DNA from: an uncultured Bacilli bacterium
Lineage (GTDB): Bacteria; Bacillota_I; Bacilli_A; RF39; UBA660
Assembly: GCA_944358495.1 (NCBI GenBank)
Contig: CALVRF010000051.1
Span: forward strand, 1-9,524
Direction: 5' to 3'
DNA length: 9,524 bases
The translations under genes and the position numbers were made by a program. Positions 6,585 to 9,524 of this stretch are shown here, one piece after another. Below the pieces are notes generated by a model. That model saw nothing but the letters and a program-made list of their open reading frames with translations. It had not been told where the DNA came from and ran no database searches. Every line of letters begins with the position of its first letter. The stretch's first letter is position 1.

Positions 6585-6607
6585 AAAAACCTCGTTTTGA
6601 GGTCTTT
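6585..6607 (-). terminator. Intrinsic terminator after the 353-aa hydrolase gene
   Basis: Read on the minus strand, the hairpin ACCTC-AAAAC-GAGGT (6603-6589) is followed by a run of seven T (6589-6583). Three further A-T pairs flank the stem after one mismatch. It lies about 130 bases after the stop at 6739 and about 50 bases before yqfC, separating the hydrolase gene from the operon. It may instead work as an attenuator in the leader of yqfC. Confidence 0.75.
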
Positions 6608-6738
6608 CATAAATATGATAATAATTTATCCCTTTCATCCTATCACCGATTTTAATATAACAGTTTTATTAGATAAGTTTTGTCGGTTATTAGGACCTAA
6701 CTAATTTTTTAATTTGAACATTGTTCCTTTATCCATAA

Positions 6739-7800
6739 TTAAAGATGTTTTTTTAAGATATAAGCTTTTTTTTCATCAGTTTCATCAATAGTGTCATTAA
6801 CAATACTACAAATGGTAGTAAGTGCTCTTGGGTTACTAAAAACACTGTGAGTTGTTGAATATAAAGTACTAGTTGCAATATTCTCAAAATATTGTTCTAC
6901 AGCTTGCTGGGAGTTTAAAGTAATAAAGCCATCTGCCGGTTCATCATATATAATATCATTTAACAGACATAAACCAACGCCTAACAAATCTCTATTTTGG
7001 AGACATTCTTTTAATGTGCTTTTCGTAATACCTGTATAAATGTTTCTATAAGTTAATAGTTGCTTTATAGCTAAAAGATTTTCTTTGGCAAATATATTTT
7101 CAATTAATGATGGATCATAAAAATCTAAGAGTTCTTCTGGTATACTATGAGGTATAGCAATGTCATAATCCATATGAGAATTACTAGAAACCATACCATA
7201 TATAGGTTTTAATACTTCAGTAACTGCATTAGATAAATATTGATTCCCAGTTCTTGTTTGAATTCCCTCATTCAATTGTTCAAAAAGTAATTTTGGTGAA
7301 GCAAATAAAGTCCCAGTAAATGATGTAGCTATTGTAAATAAATTAGTTTTTTGAAGACAAAAACCGCTTTTTAACGACTTAGTCATATCAAAACACATAA
7401 CACCACCTTTAGAAAATCCAATTATATTAATAGAATTAGTGTTTGGTTGTGCTGCTAAACTATCTATATATTGTCCTAATTTTCGTCCACTTTCTTTTAA
7501 TGGAGCATCTGAATCAAAAAGGACACATTTTATATAAATATTTTTATGAGTTTTTTCGAAGTAATTAATTATTTGATTTATGTTATATTGTTTATCGCTT
7601 ATAGTTTTTTTATTTATGGAAACATTTTCCAATCTAAAACCAATACAAATAATCAAATAATCATTACTATCAAGTCCACTATTAATAATCGGTTCATAGT
7701 TAGCGATTGCTAATGAACGACCTTTGGCTTTATTAGATTCAGGAACAAACCAAACTTCATTTTCTATATCCCATTTTCCCATAATATCCACTTTGCTCAT
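6739..7800 (-). CDS. Putative alpha/beta hydrolase, lipase-like, cytoplasmic
   Basis: A 353-aa protein without signal peptide or membrane helix. I see a lipase-like alpha/beta-hydrolase layout. The nucleophile elbow is IIGFS130KGG (127-133), after a strand and preceded by the helix GRKLGQYIDSL. TIATSFTGTLFASP (157-169) resembles the TPH.GTPLA segment that follows the nucleophile in many lipases. D290-G-F-I is the likely acid and H318 (STTHSVF) the likely base, in correct order. The N-terminal strand LIICIGF (49-55) would supply the oxyanion hole. The substrate is unknown. ATG7800 is chosen because GAGGGG lies seven bases upstream; the frame could also start at TTG7806. It is divergent from a second hydrolase and ends before a terminator at 6585-6607. 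Confidence 0.68.
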   Translation of the reverse strand: MSKVDIMGKWDIENEVWFVPESNKAKGRSLAIANYEPIINSGLDSNDYLIICIGFRLENVSINKKTISDKQYNINQIINYFEKTHKNIYIKCVLFDSDAPLKESGRKLGQYIDSLAAQPNTNSINIIGFSKGGVMCFDMTKSLKSGFCLQKTNLFTIATSFTGTLFASPKLLFEQLNEGIQTRTGNQYLSNAVTEVLKPIYGMVSSNSHMDYDIAIPHSIPEELLDFYDPSLIENIFAKENLLAIKQLLTYRNIYTGITKSTLKECLQNRDLLGVGLCLLNDIIYDEPADGFITLNSQQAVEQYFENIATSTLYSTTHSVFSNPRALTTICSIVNDTIDETDEKKAYILKKHL

Positions 7801-7826
7801 ATACAATCCCCTCGTTTTTAGAAGTT

Positions 7827-7854
7827 ATTATATCATTTTTTGACGAGCTGTCAA
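7827..7854 (-). promoter_or_regulatory. Sigma-A promoter of the 353-aa hydrolase gene
   Basis: On the minus strand TTGACA (7854-7849) and TATAAT (7832-7827) are both perfect hexamers, with a 16-base spacer. The start of transcription is expected near 7820, about 20 bases before ATG7800, leaving room for the GAGGGG ribosome binding site. Confidence 0.8.
7840..7854. promoter_or_regulatory. Inverted repeat TTGAC-N5-GTCAA over the -35 box
   Basis: TTGAC (7840-7844) and GTCAA (7850-7854) form a 5-bp inverted repeat separated by GAGCT. One arm is the -35 element of the minus-strand hydrolase promoter. A protein bound here would block that promoter. The arms are short and one is dictated by the -35 consensus, so this could be chance. 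Confidence 0.3.
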
Positions 7855-7935
7855 ATTAATGGTTTGATACAAGCAAGCGTTTTTTAATGATAGAATATAT
7901 AATTTCAATTAATAATTAACACAATTACTTATAGT

Positions 7936-7964
7936 TTGACATTTTTTATGTTTTATGCTAAGAT
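7936..7964 (+). promoter_or_regulatory. Sigma-A promoter of the 315-aa hydrolase gene
   Basis: TTGACA (7936-7941) matches the -35 consensus fully. After 17 bases TAAGAT (7959-7964) serves as a poor -10, helped by TG at 7956-7957 (extended -10, TGCTAAGAT). Transcription would start near 7971, ahead of the GAGGGG ribosome binding site at 7982-7987. Confidence 0.6.
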
Positions 7965-7993
7965 AAATCGCATATTTGAAAGAGGGGATTATA

Positions 7994-8941
7994 ATGGCCA
8001 AATTACGCAACATAAATGTAGAACATGTTTGCGATGCTGATGATGGTATTATGAGTTTATATTCTGTGGGAAACAGAACCTCAATAGGAAAAAAACCAAT
8101 TATTTTTATTAGAGGACATGCAGGAAAATACACAGTAAATACCAAGAAAATATTAGATAATGCGCCAAAAGACTTTAAGTTAGTTAAGCAGCATGAGGGT
8201 TTTTGGTATGACGACACTATCCATCATCCATTTATTGCCGAGTTCGCATATAAAGATAATATGGAGCAACATATTAGAGATTATAATAAAGATGAAATTA
8301 CAACGGAAGCATTTGCGCAGTCGATTTTATCCATGATTAATCAATTAGGATTAAAAGATGTCGATATGGTTGGGGCCAGTGTGGGAGGCAGCGTTGCTAT
8401 GCTTACTACAAAAGAAACAGCCATAGATAGAATTAGTGTGGTTTCTCCAGTCATTCCATACTCTTTATTAGCCGATATAGATACATTAAAAAAAGTAAAA
8501 AATAAATCTGTGCTAAACTTCATCCTATATTTAGTGTCTATTATATATATGGACCAAGATTATGGATTTGTTCAAGATATGGGATCAAAATTTAAAAATG
8601 CCGAATACACTAAAAGCTTAATAGACGCGAGAAAAATATTTATTAATGCTGGAGCTGTTGATAAAGTAAAAAGTAAAAAATTTGTTAATATGATTTTAGA
8701 ATACGGTATAGTTAAATCAGCTGAAACTATCTCAAAAATTACCGGAAAGTTATCAGATGGAGCTATTGTTACTGATTCTGATTACTATGATAGGCTTGGG
8801 GTTCAATATGAAATAACCGATGATAATTATCACGTATATTGTGATCAGGCTGAATATTTACTAAAACGAGCTTATCAAAATCTTGATAAGATTCATACTC
8901 TAAGCTCTACTGCTCCGACCAAAACACTAAGATTGCATTAA
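7994..8941 (+). CDS. Putative alpha/beta hydrolase, cytoplasmic
   Basis: A 315-aa protein without signal peptide. The alpha/beta-hydrolase signature is the strand and elbow VDMVGAS129VGGSVAM (123-136), reached after the helix AFAQSILSMINQLGL. The strand PIIFIRGHAGK (35-45) could provide the oxyanion hole. The putative acid is D255 (SDGAIV, 254-259) and the putative base H280 (NYHVYCDQAEYLL). Residues 165-250 form a helical insertion, possibly a lid over the active site. No specific family is recognised and the substrate is unknown. The start is ATG7994, six bases after GAGGGG; an upstream TTG7976 in frame has no ribosome binding site. The only plus-strand gene here, it is divergent from the other hydrolase, and its last codons and stop are part of the terminator palindrome. 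Confidence 0.68.
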   Translation: MAKLRNINVEHVCDADDGIMSLYSVGNRTSIGKKPIIFIRGHAGKYTVNTKKILDNAPKDFKLVKQHEGFWYDDTIHHPFIAEFAYKDNMEQHIRDYNKDEITTEAFAQSILSMINQLGLKDVDMVGASVGGSVAMLTTKETAIDRISVVSPVIPYSLLADIDTLKKVKNKSVLNFILYLVSIIYMDQDYGFVQDMGSKFKNAEYTKSLIDARKIFINAGAVDKVKSKKFVNMILEYGIVKSAETISKITGKLSDGAIVTDSDYYDRLGVQYEITDDNYHVYCDQAEYLLKRAYQNLDKIHTLSSTAPTKTLRLH

Positions 8942-8972
8942 AAAAGCCTAAATTTAGGCTTTTTTAATGCAA
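8933..8972. terminator. Bidirectional terminator, perfect 40-bp palindrome
   Basis: A perfectly self-complementary sequence centred between 8952 and 8953: arms of AAAAAA-GCCTAAA and TTTAGGC-TTTTTT, extended outward by TTGCATT and AATGCAA. Each strand reads as a GC-containing stem followed by six T, so it can stop transcription in both directions between the convergent genes ending at 8941 and 8985. It includes the last two sense codons and TAA stop of the plus-strand hydrolase. Confidence 0.92.
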
Positions 8973-8992
8973 AAAAGGCCTTTATTAGCCTT
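8971..8992 (-). terminator. First terminator of the membrane-anchored protein gene
   Basis: On the minus strand AAGGC (8992-8988) pairs with GCCTT (8979-8975) across an 8-base loop that contains the TAA stop, and a T run follows (8976-8971). The short stem makes it a weak terminator on its own, but it stands in tandem with the 40-bp palindrome immediately downstream. Confidence 0.45.
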
Positions 8993-9455
8993 GTTTATAT
9001 TCAACAATCGTTTTAGATGTAACCTTTGATAAATCGGTTTCAGTTGATGAAGTAATAGTTCTTGTTTCTCCAGCGGCCATTGGCTCACCAATATAACCAT
9101 TTAAAGTTATAAGAACATTACCTTTATCATTTTTCATATCAATACCAACTTGCTCTAAATCAATAGTCTCATCGGTTGAATTAGTAACATCCATTGATAA
9201 CGTATACATATTGCCATCTTTAATTAAAGTAGTGTTGCTAAAGTTTAGCCCTCCATAGCTTTCATCTTTAATAACTCCTTGTTCAGTAATAGCAGTAGTT
9301 CCGTCTTCGTTTTCGACAACATCTTTTTTATTATTATCTCTAGTAAGCAAAACGACAGCCACTACAACAATGATAACAACAATAACGGCAATAATAGCTA
9401 TTAAAACCTTTTTATCAATTTTTAATCCTTTTGTATTTTGTTCCTTTTTATCCAT
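8985..9455 (-). CDS. Membrane-anchored protein with extracytoplasmic beta-rich domain
   Basis: A 156-aa protein with a short Lys-rich cytoplasmic end (1-16), one long hydrophobic helix (17-37, VLIAIIAVIVVIIVVVAVVLL) and a mostly acidic outer part. After a linker (38-65), residues 66-153 look like an immunoglobulin-like beta domain: LNFSNTTLIKDGNMYTLSMDVTN, then GIDMKNDKGNVLITLNGYI and GETRTITSST. This resembles the FxLYD/DUF-type domains found on Gram-positive membrane proteins, often involved in envelope binding; the exact family is not certain. There is no lipobox. ATG9455 fits the AAGGAG ribosome binding site best (nine bases); ATG9461 is only three bases away from it. The gene is convergent with the hydrolase and has its own promoter. 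Confidence 0.78.
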   Translation of the reverse strand: MDKKEQNTKGLKIDKKVLIAIIAVIVVIIVVVAVVLLTRDNNKKDVVENEDGTTAITEQGVIKDESYGGLNFSNTTLIKDGNMYTLSMDVTNSTDETIDLEQVGIDMKNDKGNVLITLNGYIGEPMAAGETRTITSSTETDLSKVTSKTIVEYKQG

Positions 9456-9479
9456 AATCATACTCTCCTTTATATTAGT

Positions 9480-9508
9480 ATTATAACCAATTTTTTTATT
9501 TTTTTCAA
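9480..9508 (-). promoter_or_regulatory. Sigma-A promoter of the membrane-anchored protein gene
   Basis: On the minus strand TTGAAA (9508-9503), a 17-base A/T-rich spacer and a perfect TATAAT (9485-9480). The predicted start near 9473 leaves a short leader with the AAGGAG ribosome binding site. The surrounding A/T richness makes the -35 less certain than the -10. Confidence 0.65.
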
Positions 9509-9524
9509 TAATTTATGAAAAAAA

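Noticed and set aside
6690..6700. TTAGG-A-CCTAA palindrome
   Set aside because: A 1-base loop cannot form an RNA hairpin of this size, the symmetry does not extend, and no promoter lies beside it, so chance is sufficient.
6702..6734. 10-codon frame starting ATG6734 on the minus strand
   Set aside because: No ribosome binding site and no features beyond chance length.
7864..7903. TTGATA followed by TATAAT-like sequences as an additional plus-strand promoter
   Set aside because: The spacings (21 bases or more) do not fit sigma-A; the TTGACA/TGCTAAGAT pair downstream is better placed.
7909..8217. 102-aa minus-strand frame
   Set aside because: It is antisense to the start of the 315-aa hydrolase gene and its promoter, without a ribosome binding site.
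8341..8523. 60-aa minus-strand frame
   Set aside because: It is antisense within the 315-aa hydrolase gene, with no start signals and no recognisable domain.

Overview
The window is AT-rich chromosomal DNA from a low-GC Gram-positive bacterium of the Firmicutes/Bacilli type. Three things point there: the order yqfC-yqfD-(…)-ybeY-dgkA-cdd-era-yqzL-recO, AGGAG/GAGGGG ribosome binding sites, and consensus sigma-A promoters. TGA is a stop codon (end of cdd, yqfC and yqfD) and Trp is TGG, so the code is 11 and this is not a code-4 Mycoplasma. An uncultured gut Bacilli lineage would fit, but that is inference.

Positions 1011-6538 hold one tightly packed minus-strand block, read right to left. It contains yqfC and yqfD (sporulation-associated), a VanZ-like membrane protein, ybeY (rRNA maturation), dgkA (undecaprenol/diacylglycerol kinase), cdd (cytidine deaminase), era (ribosome-assembly GTPase), an unrecognised acidic 158-aa protein with its own promoter, a 28-aa YqzL-like protein and recO. 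Most junctions are ATGA overlaps or gaps of a few bases. phoH and yqfF, which often lie between yqfD and ybeY in relatives, are absent, and the VanZ-like gene occupies that place.

The block is flanked by genes with their own promoters. At the left (44-952, minus) is a stand-alone protein with two Helicase-Associated domains and no helicase. It is driven by a perfect TTGACA-17-TATAAT promoter with a 12-bp palindrome at the predicted start site.

At the right, 6739-8941, is a divergent pair of leaderless proteins with alpha/beta-hydrolase (lipase-like) signatures, GFSKGG and GASVGG. They share a 193-bp intergenic region, and both have TTGACA promoters and nearly identical ribosome binding sites. 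This pair is the least explained part of the window. The plus-strand hydrolase runs into a perfect 40-bp palindrome that acts as a terminator against the convergent last gene (8985-9455, minus), a membrane-anchored protein with an extracytoplasmic beta-rich domain.

No rRNA, tRNA, CRISPR array, insertion sequence or prophage gene was seen. No gene-free stretch exceeds 300 bases; the two longest gaps are 6539-6738 (terminator plus a possible leader or sigma-E promoter) and 7801-7993 (divergent promoters).
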